Positions 11,571-24,675 of a stretch of DNA of 64,000 bases are shown here, one piece after another. The DNA comes from Neckera pumila (taxonomy: Eukaryota > Streptophyta > Bryopsida > Hypnales > Neckeraceae). The stretch covers positions 2,730,501 to 2,794,500 of the forward strand of contig OZ018413.1 in NCBI GenBank assembly GCA_963969595.1, read 5' to 3'. Both the position numbers and the translations under genes were made by a program. The notes below the pieces were generated by a model. The model was not told the DNA's origin. It did no database searches and worked only from the letters and a program-made list of their open reading frames with translations. Position 1 is the stretch's first letter. Every line of letters begins with the position of its first letter.

Positions 11571-12762
11571 TTGATTACATTGTACGTCTCAAGATGGTTG
11601 GTGTATACATTTCTGATGGGACGACAATCACACATTAGATATTGAGAGAATGGTTACATCTCTCACTCTTGCTTTTCTTGAGCACTATGGACTCCTAGCT
11701 TCTTTTTAGAATCCTTAGTAGAGTATGACACAACATGATATAACCGTTGAGGTTAACACTCATGAAGGACAGCTTCGTTATGGACACAGCATCCCTCGGT
11801 CACCACGCCCATGGCGTTAACATTCTATTCCACATTAAACAGGCTCTACTTGTTGTCCATATATCTCACAGACTAAACATTATCTAGTCCATCTATGATC
11901 ACACCTAAGAAACACAACTGCCATAGAAGGCCTTGAGATAATATCACCATCGCATGGTATCATGAAGATTAGAACTAACTCATATAATTCAGACAGGGAT
12001 AAGGTTACAAAATCCTAACACCAAAATCGAAATCCAGTCTAAGAACATTCCAACTAGACTATCAGTCCCGATTTATTAATACTCTGTTTCTGAATCGTCA
12101 AGGCCACACAATCAAAGACAACCTCTACTCACGTCACACGAGTGACACAACTCTTCACCACCCATACGATCCTCAATTAGATGACCACACCGCAAATTGG
12201 ACTTGTAAGCCACACCCTGCATTGAGAGTTGTAAAAATCTTACGGGGATCTTATGACGACGATCTTCATGCTCGTCACCAGAAGCTTGCAAAACGAAAAA
12301 ACTTCCCGATCGACAGCACCATGCCCAGCACGCCAACCTTACTACAGCATCCAAAAAAACATTGCTCCTTCGTCTTCTGCCTTTCGTAACAGCGAGCAAA
12401 TTTATTGCCTTAAGCGGCATAGCTGCATCAGACGTGGGCTCAATCCTCCTATCCTAGCCTTGAGCAACCAAAAGCGCATCACTGAGAAGATGACCACGCT
12501 CCACCTAATGAAACTAACAGCAAAACGTCTCTAAGTCACTGGGCTTGCACTACTCTAACAGTGTCCTCTCATCAACTTGATCCTCACTAGCTAGAATACT
12601 TGCCGAGAACGGCACATCGACATGACCCCTTCTCAAGAACGTCATGCAATAGAGCGGCTATAATTAAGTGCACAAAGTTCGTGCACTACTATGACTACGA
12701 CAGCGAGAGAAAGCACATGACTAAGACGACGACGAGAGTGGAAGCACGTCCACAACTCGAAG

Positions 12763-12957
12763 CTATCTCAATCTGTACAAGCCAAAGTGCGAACTGTAGG
12801 CGGGCACGAATACATCGTGCGCGTATTGCGCCCAAGCATCGCCCACGGACCACACCAGCACTGAAAGAAGAAGAAGAAGCGACACCACGTACGCCTTGAT
12901 CACCAACGACGACACCTCACGCCTCGTGTCCGGCAACTCCATCTCCTCCGGCGCCAT
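12763..12957 (-). CDS. Leader exon of unidentified membrane or secreted protein
   Basis: The minus-strand ATG at 12957 opens MAPEEMELPD, followed by a charged stretch and then a hydrophobic segment (VSLLLLLSVLVWSVGDAW) and a YAHD motif. A plus-strand frame at 54749 encodes the same layout with KAY, a leucine-rich segment, WSVGDAW and a Y-T-H motif. Between the two, differences are often at third codon positions, which argues that this was or is a translated exon. The frame runs to a stop at 12763, but the real exon probably ends earlier at a splice donor that I cannot fix. Function is unknown; a signal peptide or signal anchor is likely. Confidence 0.45.
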   Translation of the reverse strand: MAPEEMELPDTRREVSSLVIKAYVVSLLLLLSVLVWSVGDAWAQYAHDVFVPAYSSHFGLYRLR

Positions 12958-12978
12958 GGCAACAAACTCACCGCACAC

Positions 12979-14026
12979 TCACCTTCCCGGCTCCAGGAAA
13001 CCGCCTATAAACACCCACAAGAACTAGATGCATGAGCTAGCTACGCACTGTAGCTACTGCAACTTACATCGATCACATCACCCCATGTCGAACTCTGTCA
13101 GAATTTACCACCAATGAACGCAACCCAGCTAGGACGACAACAAACGTACGCCTGCATCGACAACGAAAGGTTCTTCAATTGCATGTTGTACCAGCTACGT
13201 CTCCTTACTGACAAAACCATGTCCAGGCAAAGCCAAAGCTTCTGTTCCGAATTGGAGATGCATGCATCCGGTTCACGAAAGCACGCACCACTATTTAATT
13301 GAACAATACGACTCTATCAATGAATCGATTCTCTGTGAATCAGAGTGCAGATCTATCAAAACGTACGGATTTGATTGTGCGTAATGTCGATAGACAATAA
13401 TAACTTAGTACTGTTCCTTCCTGCTTATGTTGCAGGGTTCTGGAATCGTGTATTCCCGGGACTGCAGAGCGTACCTGTCGAAGAGTCGTATTGTTCAAGT
13501 TGCAGAACGGCTGGTCCTCGGGGCTTGTTACTATATATGCAAGTGGGGTGATGGAAGGAATTGAAGCCGTATATATCGATGTCTGTTGCAGCAGACTACG
13601 TACTGTAGTTGCTTCAATTCATCAATTGTAATGAATGAAGTCCGTCACTTCGTCCCCCTGGCCTGGCCTTGCAAGTGGGAGTGTGGCGGGACTTCTTTTG
13701 TGTAATTGTACGTTGCTAGCTGAGCTGCCGAATGCACGTGAATCCAGGCTCTTGCCTGATAACTCTGATCTGCTCAGGTATTCAGCGAATGCAGCCAGGT
13801 CCTGTGACTGTAGACCTTCTCTATTCCGAGCTAGCTGGGCCCTTGTCGGAGCCAGTTGACGTCGAGCTGTCAGACAGTGCCTATCATTAGAAGGATCACG
13901 TCAATTCCCCATAGTACGTATCAAATACGTATGAATACGTATAAGAGTTTTAGTTTTCTCCTGGGGTACAAATGAAGGATATGATGTATATTGATTGCAA
14001 AAACTAGTGTATAACCCTCCCCAAGC
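12979..14026. other. Intergenic sequence without a supported gene
   Basis: The base composition is more balanced than in the element-rich sequence downstream. If the leader exon at 12957 is genuine, its promoter would lie here. No specific motif is convincing. Confidence 0.35.
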
Positions 14027-15348
14027 CATTAGAGAAAATCTGGGGCCCTTGGAGGGTCGCTCCACAACCCTCCTAGGATCCAACAAACAATTTTTTATTT
14101 TGCTTAACTAATTTTTTTTTGCTATTCCCATTCACCTTCAATCCCAATGTTGGATGCTTGTCAACGGCTAAAAATCCAAGTCCAAAGTGTTTAATAATCA
14201 GGGCTAAGATGTATTAAAGCACCATAACCTTGATCATTAAACATTTTCTATTGAATGCATCTTCCTTCTCAATCCAAATTGTAGAAAAAAATGCATAACG
14301 CCCAAAAATAGTCAACTGGCTTACCATCAAGAATTTTTCTATGCCAATGTAAAAGACTTATTTTGTGGACATTTGAAGTGTGTGAAGATGAAAAGGACGT
14401 AATATCTTTATAGAAGTGGGGTAGTGGTAGGTAGAACAATGCATGTGGGATATATAAATTAGGATGAGTAGGAGCTCCACCTCTCAAAGTTAAGTGAAAA
14501 AAAGAAATTGTATTAAAAGAAGTATTTTGGGCCTCATTGAGGCATAGTAAAATAACTTTTTTGAAAAAACTTTGGACTAAGAAAAATTGGATAATCAAAG
14601 CTAAGTTTCACACTCAAAAATCCTTTTGATATTTCAATTCTCCACTCAAAAGTTATGGATAAAATTCAGACCAAATGTTTTAAAATGTCAAAGAAAATGT
14701 CAAAAAAAATATTCCTTCAAACATCCGGTTTGAATTTTGTCTATAACTTTTGATTTGACACTTGAAATCTCAAAAGGGTTTTCGGGTATGAAACTTAGAT
14801 TGATTATCCAACTTTTCTTAGTCCAAAGTTTTTTCAGTAAAGTTATTTTACTATGCCTAAATGAAACCCGAAATTCTACTTTTTAATACAATTCATTTTT
14901 TTCACATAATTATGAGCGGTGGAGCTCCTATTCATCCTAATTTACATATCCCACAGACATTGTTCTACCTACCATTACCCCACTTCTATAAAGAGGTTCC
15001 TATTTTCATCTTGAAACACACAAATTCAAAAGCCACTTAAAATTATTTAATTAGACTTGATTGGATAATTTGGTTTTTAATTTTTAGTTAAAAACCTTGT
15101 TTAATTTCTTTTTCAAAATCTAGAGTTTATTCCAACCAGTGAACCAAGAACAAACAACGGTCACCATGTATTGGCTTTTTTTATTGTGGAAGTTGGGCGA
15201 CAAGCCTGCTCTTACTGACTAGTTTTGCGAAATTCACATCATCTAACTATGTACTTCTAACAATTTTCATAGAAGACCTACCTGCATTTTAATAGACTGG
15301 ATTCTCACTTTGAAGCAGCCCTCCGGAGGCCCTAGAATTCTTCTAATG
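14027..15348. mobile_element. CATTAGAG-ended element, long form with internal foldback
   Basis: The left end reads CATTAGAGAAAATCTGGGG followed by a GGAGGGTCGCTCCACA block. The right end reads GCAGCCCTCCGGAGG followed by a segment ending CTAATG. Shorter relatives at 15998-16333, 16987-17401 and 63180-63500 define these termini. Inside lies a foldback at about 14370-15030. The element at 49474-51871 has the same termini, the same GGATGCTTG block after the left end and the same internal foldback, so this looks like a long subfamily rather than a chance insertion. Confidence 0.6.
14370..15030. repeat. Foldback inside the CATTAGAG-ended element
   Basis: The left arm includes TTTATAGAAGTGGGGTAGTGG, GTAGGAGCTCCACC and GGCATAGTAAAATAAC; the right arm carries their reverse complements in mirrored order. 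The arms are about 290 bp and diverged by scattered changes. The centre contains short repeats around TTATGGATAAAATTCAG. A close relative lies at 50862-51501. Confidence 0.8.
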
Positions 15349-15485
15349 CAAGAGTGTTTTACCCCAGTCAAGGATCAAGTAAATTCCAGACTAAACAAAT
15401 CACAATCTAATTGCGGCATAATAGAAGATTGAAAGGAAGAAGTTTCCACCTAACAATAAGATGGGGAATGCAGCTGCAGGGGCAG

Positions 15486-15639
15486 CATTAGAAGAAATTT
15501 TGGGCCTCCAAAGGGCTGCTCTATAGCCCTCGAAAGTACCTTGAAATTTCATTTTTGAAGCTGAAAAATGTTTTTTTTCCCTATTTCTGCGCAGCTGAAA
15601 CTGTAGTGACAATGGCGGAAGAACCTAGTTTTACAAGTA

Positions 15640-15672
<33 letters not shown>

Positions 15673-15760
15673 CTCTTAAATATTTTAATTTAATTTAAAA
15701 CTTTTAAAAAAAAAATACAAATTGAAGTAGTCCTCCGGAGGTCTGCTTTTTTCTCTAAGG
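15486..15760. mobile_element. CATTAGAG-ended element, short form
   Basis: The left end is CATTAGAAGAAATTTTGGGC and the right end CCTCCGGAGGTCTGC then TTCTCTAAGG. It contains the family core CCCTATTTCTGCGCAGCTG and AACTGTAGTGACA, plus an AAT microsatellite. No transposase. Confidence 0.7.
15639..15672. repeat. (AAT)n microsatellite
   Basis: About eleven tandem trinucleotides lie inside the short CATTAGAG-ended element. Confidence 0.95.
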
Positions 15761-15997
15761 TGCAGAGTCCCTATTTTGAGTTCGTATAGGCTTTGAAAAT
15801 TCTACAGCCAATCATAAACCTTACACACCTAGGCGTAATGATACAATAAACATTTGCAAAAGACAAACCCCAATAAGATTAGTTCTACTCCAAAAAAAAT
15901 AAGATGATTGGTCCATTGAGCGTCAAAGCTCACAAGAAGCTTTTGGCTACCATAGGCGGGTTCTTCTTCATAGACTCCTAATTACAAATTTTGTAGC

Positions 15998-16333
15998 CAT
16001 TAGAGAAAAATTCAGCCCCTTGAAGGGCCATCCGAAGTTGACATGCCATGCTATTTCTTGCATGGCCTGTCAACTTCAAAAATGCTCTTGGTGAGTAGTC
16101 AAGTTTCACATAATTATAATTTATTTTTTTAAAATATATTATAAAGATTAATTAATTAAATTTTTTTTAATAATTTTTTATTTGGAATTTTGGGTTCCTG
16201 CGGCCATTGCTGCTGCAATTTCAGCAGGACAGAAATAGGGAAAAAACAAATTTTTGAGCAAAAAAAAAGTAAATTTCAGGATACCTTAGAGGACTGTAGA
16301 GTAGCCCTCCAAGGCCTGAAATTTTCTCTAATG
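15998..16333. mobile_element. CATTAGAG-ended element, short form
   Basis: Ends CATTAGAGAAAAATTCAGCC on the left and, reverse-complemented, CATTAGAGAAAATTTCAGGC on the right. It includes the block CTGACATGCCA-like sequence and GGCCTGTCAAC near the left, and a CTGCTGCAATTTCAG core shared with the other copies. Confidence 0.75.
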
Positions 16334-16986
16334 CCTGGAGTTCCACTCTTGGAGTTTTGAAATTCCTAAATTAGGTTTACATTTTGGGTTATAGTTGGGG
16401 TTATAGGATCCAATAGGGCACTCATTTAGTTAGAAATTCATATCAGACTCAAAAACAAGATAGAGTGTTTTTTTAATGCAATTGTAGATTCTCCTTTACA
16501 AAAGAGAACCAAGAAACAAGGTACCACGGCTGAACAAGTTGAGGCCCAATTTACATGAAAAACGAGGGGACCAAAAAATCAAAAAATTCCCTTCTCCAAC
16601 CCCTTGTTTGTTGTTGAAAAGTGTTTCTATGGAGGTTATAACTTTGAATTGGTGTAAACCATCTCAAGGCCATGAAATGGCAAAAAAATTATAATTTATA
16701 AACCAAATGGGATCAAAATGAAAAATAATAATGAAAATTATTAACAAAATATGCTTTTCAACATGGATCCTTGGAATTTTAGTTAGATTCTAGGGGCTTA
16801 AAATTTGAAGGCTTCTCTACCACATAGATAAATATGTGATAAAGAAAGTGTACTCTATATAATTGGACCTTTTAGAGATCTATGACCTCTCATTTCATGA
16901 ATGGCATCTCTTACTTTTACGAACCCTAAATTACTAAATTACAAACATAGTCTCTATATATTCCTCACATCATTCAAGGATGTATG

Positions 16987-17180
16987 CATTAGAGTAAAAA
17001 TCAGCCCTCTAGAGGGCTGTTCCAAGCTGACATGCCAAGCTATTTCAAGCTTGGCCTGTCAACTTGGAAAAGTACCCCCGGTGAGCAGTCAAAGTGTATG
17101 ACTGCTCGCCGGAGCAATCGGATTTCGCAAATTTTTTTATTTTTTTATTTTAATATATTTTTAAGATAAAAATTTAAAAC

Positions 17181-17238
<58 letters not shown>

Positions 17239-17401
17239 TTATTTTTATCATAAATCTAGGTTCCTACACCAGTGTCACAGTAGTTTCAGCTACGCAAAAA
17301 TAGGGAAAAAATTAATTTTTCAGACCTGATAAACAAAAAAATTTAGGATACTAAAGGGGGCCGTGGAGCAGCCCTCCGGATGGCTGATTTTTTTTCTAAT
17401 G
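16987..17401. mobile_element. CATTAGAG-ended element, short form
   Basis: The left end is CATTAGAGTAAAAATCAGCC and the right end, reverse-complemented, CATTAGAAAAAAAATCAGCC. The immediate flanks are GTATG on both sides, a possible 5-bp target duplication. Inside are the GACATGCCAAGCTATTTCAAG block and the TAA microsatellite. It is closely related, in opposite orientation, to 63180-63500. Confidence 0.75.
17183..17238. repeat. (TAA)n microsatellite
   Basis: About eighteen tandem TAA units sit within the CATTAGAG-ended element. Confidence 0.95.
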
Positions 17402-17797
17402 GTATGTTCTCACTTGATGTTAGAGGTGGCTCGTATTTATTTATTTTTACTTTTTTGAAACCGGAGTTTATTCCAGAAAGTAAACCAGAACAAACGGACT
17501 CGTATAAAGTTGGGTGGACTACAATTCTACGAACACTACATTTTTCAAATTTGTAACATTCTCTTACAGACGAGATCCCTCACTCATCCCTGCGGCTGTG
17601 AGTAACGAGGAACTAACGTACGGTAACTTATTAGTTCAATGTATTTGGCGCTGAAGTGGGTGCGCAGAGTAGTACCAGGATTGCAGAGCCTGCTGCGGCC
17701 TGCCAGCCCACTTCTCACGCTTGGCTTAAATCTGCTGATCTTGTGGTGGCAGTTTCTGAGTTCTAGATAAAACAGCACCGCTATTGTAATGTAATGT

Positions 17798-18081
17798 AAG
17801 GTAACTGCACCTAAAATCGCACAGTTAAGCAATTCAGCATGGTTCTCACTATTATATTGAAAAATAAATTGTGGGGTCCCATTGGTAGTCAAAACAGGAT
17901 TCTAGATTCTCTTAGAATGCATTTTTTGGACACCATTTGAATAAACTACAAATTTTCAAAGTGTTGAAAATAGGTGCACCTAAAAGCGATCATAGAGTCA
18001 TATGAATAGTGGGAGTACATTTTAGGCAAGAATATCCGTTGTGCGCTTTTAAGGACTGTGCGATTTTAGGTGTAGTTACCT
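17798..18081. mobile_element. AGGTAACT-ended TA-flanked MITE, copy 1
   Basis: The left end reads AGGTAACTGCACCTAAAATC and the right end, reverse-complemented, AGGTAACTACACCTAAAATC. The flanks are TA on both sides. The interior matches 61610-61899 in the opposite orientation (for example CCAATTTG-like GTGGGGTCCC and GGAGTACATTTTAGGCAAG). There is no transposase; TA flanks suggest mobilisation by a Tc1/mariner-type enzyme. Confidence 0.75.
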
Positions 18082-18527
18082 TAGGAGTGATGACCCATTG
18101 ACGCCCCGGCTAGCAATTCCAAAACTGGCTAAATTTTGCTCAATTTCTACTTAATTCTTTCATGTCCTCAGTGTAAATTCAAAAAAAATCTTCCAAAAAT
18201 GAACTCTTGGCTAAAAACCTTGATCCCGTTCTGAGATTGTTGGTCCTGGCTTTAACTTAGAGCATCCGTAATCCAAAAACGGAAACAGGGACAATAACAA
18301 ATTTTGAAGTGGAGGGAATTTCAAAGTGCTGAGGGAGACTGACTTCATTAAGTTCTAGTGACTTTTAAAAAAATTGATCCCATATAAAGTTGGCATTCCA
18401 AACCTCAAATGAACTTTTTTGCATTATAAAAAGGAGAGGAGATGATTCATACATTAAAGAAAAAGACCTTTCATGCAAAAAAGGAAGTTCCTATTTAGTG
18501 AAATACATATTGACAAAGCTTTAACCT

Positions 18528-19457
18528 TTAACCCCTACAGGACCAACATGCGTTTTTTGGCAACATAGAAATTTTGGGCAGGTACATGTGACTGGAGATT
18601 TGCATATTTTAGGCTGAAATATTTATAGAAGGTGGAGACGAGGAACATCTTTCATATGCACCAAATTTCATGACATTTGGAAATACAAGTCAAAAGTTAT
18701 GGCCTAATATGTTGTTTGTTTCTCAACTCGGGCAATCCGGGCAGATAAAAAAAAATCAATTTTTTCAAAAATAAAAGTTTGAAATTGGTCTATTAGATTT
18801 ATGCATGTATGGAAAGCTTTGAGTAATTCCATTTTAATCAATGAGTTAAACGTTACGAGGGTTTTTAGTTTGCGGGCAGTTATGGGTTGTCTACTCTAAA
18901 ATAAACTTTGAAGTCGTTTATTTCACTAAATTATAAATGTTTTTCAAAAAAATAAAATTGTAGGATGTAGATTGTTTATTGCAACATTGCAACCATTGGG
19001 ATTGGCATTTTTCAATTCCATAATTAACTTCTTAAAATTTAGTGTTTTGAACCATTTTCTACTTCTTTCTACTTATTATTTTTTTCCTATATGTTGTACA
19101 ATTCCAAATAATCTGAAAATTTTCAAGCATGTAGCCAACTTGCCCTGAAGAATGAATCCAAAGAAGCACAACCGTTTTAGACTTTTTTTCATAATAAGCT
19201 GACCTTGTGAAGTGCAGTTGTCCGATTTTTTGCAGGGACAAAAAATGGACTTTTGCCACTTCAAATGCTAATATCTTCCAATCTACATGATGGAAATTTT
19301 TGAAATTTTTTCCACACATTCTCAAATCAGAGTACTACAAGATCCTACGGTTACATGTGTCCAAAAATGATATTTTCAAAAATTTGGTATTTGTTCTAGA
19401 AATGTCAGTTTTGGAGCATTTTTGGTAAGAACATAGTCAAAGAACTTTAGGGGTTAA
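18528..19457. mobile_element. TTAA element 1 (CCCCTAAAG-ended, piggyBac-like)
   Basis: It begins TTAACCCCTACAGGACCAAC and ends GAACTTTAGGGGTTAA. The interior aligns in reverse orientation with the copy at 59295-60079, including the CCATAACT/AAAAGTTATGG blocks and the GATCCTACGGTTACATGTG block. No frame encodes a transposase. The TTAA flank and C-rich terminus are hallmarks of piggyBac elements, so a nonautonomous piggyBac-like family is the best inference. Confidence 0.8.
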
Positions 19458-22400
19458 CAGCTTGGGGCTGAAGAGGACGGAATGTGTCCTCAATGTATTT
19501 TGGATCAAAATTTTCTACACCTTGAGTATAGCGCCTATTGTTGAACTCAATAACAAAGTTTTAGGGTATCAAGAGAGGAATTCAAAGTATTAAGCTGATT
19601 TGAAAATGCATATTTGGATCAACTTGTGGATCATGAAAACTTCAGCAGGGTCCTAGAAGACGCATGTCGAAGGGTGACCCCTCATTTTCCGAGTTCAAAA
19701 ACCTCGGAGCCATCCACAAGTACCTATGAGTCCAATTGGCTTGAATTTTTTTCCCATAGTCTATTTTGAAGGTATGAAGACATCCACCGTTCAGATTTTG
19801 AATCCTATTTTTTAATTTTTTTCTAAATGTTTTTTGGAAAATTTCACTACAAACTGGTGCTCTGGACATACCCAACTTTCATCATTTGAGTTCAGCAGCT
19901 CATGTTAGATTTGATTGAAATTTCAAATCTGAGCTTTCACATACCTTCTTTACTTTCTACAACCGGAGCAAATTTCATTTTTGACTATGGATCCGCATGC
20001 AGAAACCCTAATTCCTTCGAACCAGGTAATATCACCCACAACTGACCCTGAATGATGCAATAATATCCGAAAATACCATGCAGCCGAGCCCCCAAAATTT
20101 CCAGACCATGCCAACTAGCAAATTCATTGATTTGTGCGGCTGGATTTATAAAGAAGCTAGAGTTCTTATTGTACCAAAATTACAACCGCAAGATGTTTTT
20201 TCACTCACTTCAATGAAAAGCAAGGAGCCCCGAGCTGTTAAGATTCACTTTCATGTGTAATGTGTAGTGGCCCAAAACTGCTTCAAAATGCTCATTTCCA
20301 AAACAAAGTGAAAATCTTCATCAATATTTATCTTTTCACAAATTCAACCACTTGATACCTTGCTTAATTTGTTCAAGTACATTCTCCCAAAATTTTAGAG
20401 CCAATAAGGTAGCTGTCCTGTTTCCAATCCTCCCCCCCCCTCCCCCCCCATTTCGGTGGTATAGGCTCCTGCATTTCCAACCATAGCTCTGTTGCATTTC
20501 CAATAGCTCAAACAAAGCAAGACATACTGTCCGGGAGGTGTACATTGAAGCATAGAATGATCACAACTTGTACATTGAAAGCCACAATTATCACCTACAT
20601 CAGCCTATGATTAGTAATACAACAACCTATAGATCAAGAATAGATCGAAGAGAATCTTCCACTAAAAAATTCATAGTAATTACATTTTGTGTAACAAAAA
20701 ATTTAAAAACATGCAATCCTTCCAAATTCTATTTCCACATACGAGAAAAATTCCCATCTGAACAAACTCGCATTCCATATATGGGCAATTGCTTAAGTGA
20801 TTGGAAATGGGTTGGTTACCTTATTCCCACTGATTGCAAGTTTAGTGTGCTTAAATTTCAAAATGTATGCTCTTCTAGCCCTTCCCAAAGGTGAAGTTTT
20901 GTCAAACATTTTTAGAAACAAAAACACGTATGTCCTAGTATAACTTGTGCATTTTATTCAATTTGTTGAAAAATGGGTTGAGAATATATGTAAGAAATTT
21001 TAATCAAGAAAACTTTCATATTCATTTTTGAAAGAATTGTAAAGTGGAAGGTATTATTGAATGAAAGATAAAACTAATATGCTAATATTTTTTGGAATAA
21101 TTTGAGAACTATTAATCCCAATGATGAAAATGTTCTAGTAAAAAATTAATATCCTTTACTTTATTTATATTTGAAAATTTTCAAAACTGAGAGTAAAAGA
21201 TAATTTTACTTGCTTTGTCAACCCTCATTGCCCGCAAAATAAAACTCTTCATTATTTACCTCACTTTACCTCATTATTTCAAATTGAATGGTTTAAACGT
21301 TTTTGAGTAGGTGTCAATCTATACAATTTCAAAAAAATAATTAATATTCTTAGAATACATTTTTTGTTGCGAAGTTTGAAATTGAAATAAATTAAAAATT
21401 CTAACTTTTGCAATATTTATTGGAATGATGTAAATCAAAGCTTCACATATAATTATGATGAGTAACATCCATCTTGAAAAATTCATGCAAAATTCCAAAC
21501 TATGAAATCAATAGAGCCTGCTCGAGTTCTCAAAAAGCCTAGAGTGGGCTCTTTGGTCCTTTAGAAGTTAAAAGGCATGATAGTTATGACTTCCTATTGT
21601 GAGAGCTAATTTGCAAGCTCTCCATATCTTGCAAATTTGTTGGACTTGAGAATTGAAGGAAAGTGTCGGGGGGTAGGAATAAAGAGAGACCAATACTAGT
21701 TGTATTGGAGCATATTTTTTTTAGTTGCCCCATCATTATGCCGTGGGCGTGGTGGTGACCAACTGGATTGGGGTTGATCTTGGGCCATCTTTGATGGAAT
21801 TAAAAAGCTAAACAATCTTTGTATTTTTTTCAAGGTGGGAGTTGTAAACTCTAGCCCCAATGAGTCTGGTAATCAACTCTCCACAATTTTGCGGTCACCA
21901 TTTCCTTCCCATAAGCCTAAATATTGGCAAGATGTAGAGAATTTACAATAGTGGTCTACAACTACAAAAATCCTTGATGGTATTAGTGCCAATGTTCTAC
22001 AACTCCATGAAAGCAAGATTCTCCTTGACCAAGCATATAGGCAACAAACTCAACCAACATTATCATTTTGATATTGCTTGAAACACATTTGGAGGTTGAA
22101 ACTGGGGAGTTGCATTTGGATGTGGCAATTGGCAAATCACTCACCACCTTAAATGTTTGGGAAAAAAATCCCTAGGAAGTAGCAATGCAAGGGCATTGGT
22201 TGAGGATGCCCTTTGTCATTGCATATAATTAGGGCCCCTTCATATTATGTCCAAAGTCCCAATTTTCAATTCTACAAATTTGAAGGGTGCTTCAAGCCCC
22301 CCATGTTAGGGGATACACAATAGAAGGGTAGTCCTCCCCTAGAAACAACAATGAAAAGCTTTTACTTTAACCACTTATATTGTCATTATTTTTTCTCTCA

Positions 22401-22735
22401 AAAATGAATTGACCATAAGACTTTAGAATTTTTTATTTTTATACTAGAAACAAGAGACTTCATGATTTCTTTGTTCATTGAAGTACCAAAATTTGCTCTC
22501 AAAACTAAAAAAAAACTCATAACTTTTGCAATAATTATTGGAATCAAATAAATCAAAGCTTGCCATGAAGAAGTTGATCATATTAGGAATCCTAGTATAT
22601 TGTGCTAATGAATTTCTATGGATAAGTAAATAATATCTATGAATAAGTAAATTGGACATGTCCAAGACTCCCCAAACCATGTTGGTTAATGAAAGACTCT
22701 AGGGATCACATACTACTTAACCCCTTAAAAAATCT
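19458..22735. other. Element-poor AT-rich stretch, no supported gene
   Basis: I see no gene, and no paired element ends. A C-rich run (20429-20449) and several short AT-rich frames occur. Parts may be old, unrecognisable repeats. Confidence 0.4.
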
Positions 22736-23666
22736 TTAACCCCTAAAGGACCGAGGCCCTTTTTCTGCCAAAAAACACTCAAAACTACCATTTCTATAGC
22801 AAAAAGTAAAAAAATTTGAAAAATGTTTTTTTTCCACGTCTAACTATAGGATCTTACACCTTACTAATATGAGAGTGTGTAGAAAAAATTTCATAATTTT
22901 TGACTACATAGATTGCAAGATATCTGCGTTTAAAGTGAAAAAAACAAGTTTTTCAGCACATTGTGGGACTAGATTTTTTGACTTTGAACATTCTTAACTT
23001 TACTTTTTTGCACTACAGAGTTTTGAGCTTTTTGATGTTTGTACTAGAGAATTGAGTTGAGAATCTAGCCAAAAAAATAAAGTTCAAAAAAACTTAATTT
23101 TCATTATTAAAAAAATTGTTAAGTAGAAGTACGTACAAGATAGAAGGAAAATCTAAAATATTCATATATTTTAGGTGGGGTTAAAATGCACTAATACCAA
23201 CGGTGTGATTGTTCTAGTAAGTAAACTAAATGATGCAAAAGAAAAAATTTGAAAAATTTGAAAAATTGCATTCAAAAATGAATCCTACAAGTTATTTTTT
23301 TCAAAAAGATGCTCTAACTACCCGAAAAACAAGAATGTCCATAACTTTCTCATACAAAATCCAAATGAAATGAATCAAATCTTTCTAGATAGACAAAAAT
23401 ATAATCTATGAGGAAAAAAAACTTGAAAAAAAAAAAAAAAAAATTGCAAATTTTTTTTGCTGCCCGCCGTCCCCTGTTTTGAACTTATTTGGTCATAACT
23501 TTTATTCCCAAGCACCAATTGTGAAAAAAATTATATTCCCATGAAGCTAATCAGCTTTTCTACCTCCAAAAAAAGTTTCAGAAAATCAAAAGAAAATTTC
23601 AGCCCGTAGGTACCTGCCCAAAAACGCATTTGTCCCCCAAAGGGACAATGGTTCTTTAGGGGTTAA
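22736..23666. mobile_element. TTAA element 2
   Basis: It starts TTAACCCCTAAAGGACCGAG and ends GTTCTTTAGGGGTTAA. It carries the family interior, including GATCTTACACC, GGTACCTGCCC-like sequence near the right end, and AACTTTTATTCCC. A solo AACCCCTTAAAA fragment just outside the left end may be a trace of another copy. No transposase. Confidence 0.8.
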
Positions 23667-23900
23667 AATCAAATTGTGGTTTTTGACTTTTGGTCAACTG
23701 TTGCGGTTTGACTTTTTACCTATCTATGCATGTGAATGAATTTGTTAGATGTGCTTTTTTTTAGCAAATCCAGAAATATAAGTTGCCAACGTATACAAGT
23801 TTGGATGCATTTTCTATGAATTATTGAGCATTTTGACTCCAAAAACTCATTAGTGTTGTGTGCGTGCCAAGTGATGTCTCACATGCTAATGCTGTGGTTA

Positions 23901-24358
23901 GAGCATCTGCAATGCACCCTGTAATAAGGACGGTAGCGGCACCGTAATGTTTGAAACACAAATTGGACTTAAATGCACGCCCCAATGCAACCGTCAAGTT
24001 CCACATTAGTTCCACGGCCTCGGTATGCGACCACCCGAGACCGGCTAATTTGCAAAATGTGAAGGGCCCGCGAGTTGACTCCCTGTAAAAATAGTCACTA
24101 TTGTCATACCCGTTCCCACATTGTAATGTGTGCCATTCAATGCAACCTTCCCTTGTTTGCATGAAAAGTCTTTTTTAATGTAGATTCTTGTCCTTTCTTT
24201 CTTTTTATAATGTGGAAAAGTCCATTTGACGTTTGGGTTGCTTGTTCCGCATTGGGTCTTTTTTTCCAAAAAAAAATTGGCACTGTGGAGGCCTTGTGGA
24301 ATGCCCTTCCAGTTTGCCAGTAGAGGGCTGTTTTACTGTATTTGCATTGCAGATGCTC
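23901..24358. mobile_element. Harbinger-like MITE, ends GAGCATCTGCAATGCA
   Basis: The 16-bp ends are perfect inverted repeats. TTA stands directly outside both ends (23898-23900 and 24359-24361), as in PIF/Harbinger insertions. The size is 458 bp. The frame on the minus strand from 24162 is open for 113 codons but unrecognised and probably incidental. Confidence 0.85.
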
Positions 24359-24455
24359 TTAATATGATGACTGGCAAGAGCGAAAACGAGATAGGATTTG
24401 TTGACAACTTAACAATGGCCTATCTTTCATAGATTTGTGTAGATTTTGTTCAATA

Positions 24456-24592
24456 AGGTAGTATGCTCTTAAAGCGACCATTTAAGCCTACCTAACTCAT
24501 CATTGATAGTAGAACATACTTCAAGCAACATGTCAGTCCTTCCTAGATAGGGGTCGCAACTAGAACACGGTTGGTTTTAGATGTAGTTACCT
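24456..24592. mobile_element. Small AGGTA-ended TA-flanked MITE
   Basis: The left end AGGTAGTATGCTCTTAAAGC resembles the ends of the element at 43466; the right end, reverse-complemented AGGTAACTACATCTAAAACC, resembles the 17798 family. TA flanks both sides. It is about 140 bp and may be a chimera of two families. Confidence 0.55.
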
Positions 24593-24675
24593 TATAAACT
24601 CAACATTAGTGCATCAGAATGTGCATTAGACGAACCCCACATTCTGGATAGCTTGCAACCTGTGTGTACATCGGG

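Noticed and set aside
20429..20449. C-rich run as a possible i-motif or G-quadruplex regulatory site
   Set aside because: It has only two long C runs split by a T, and there is no gene nearby to regulate.
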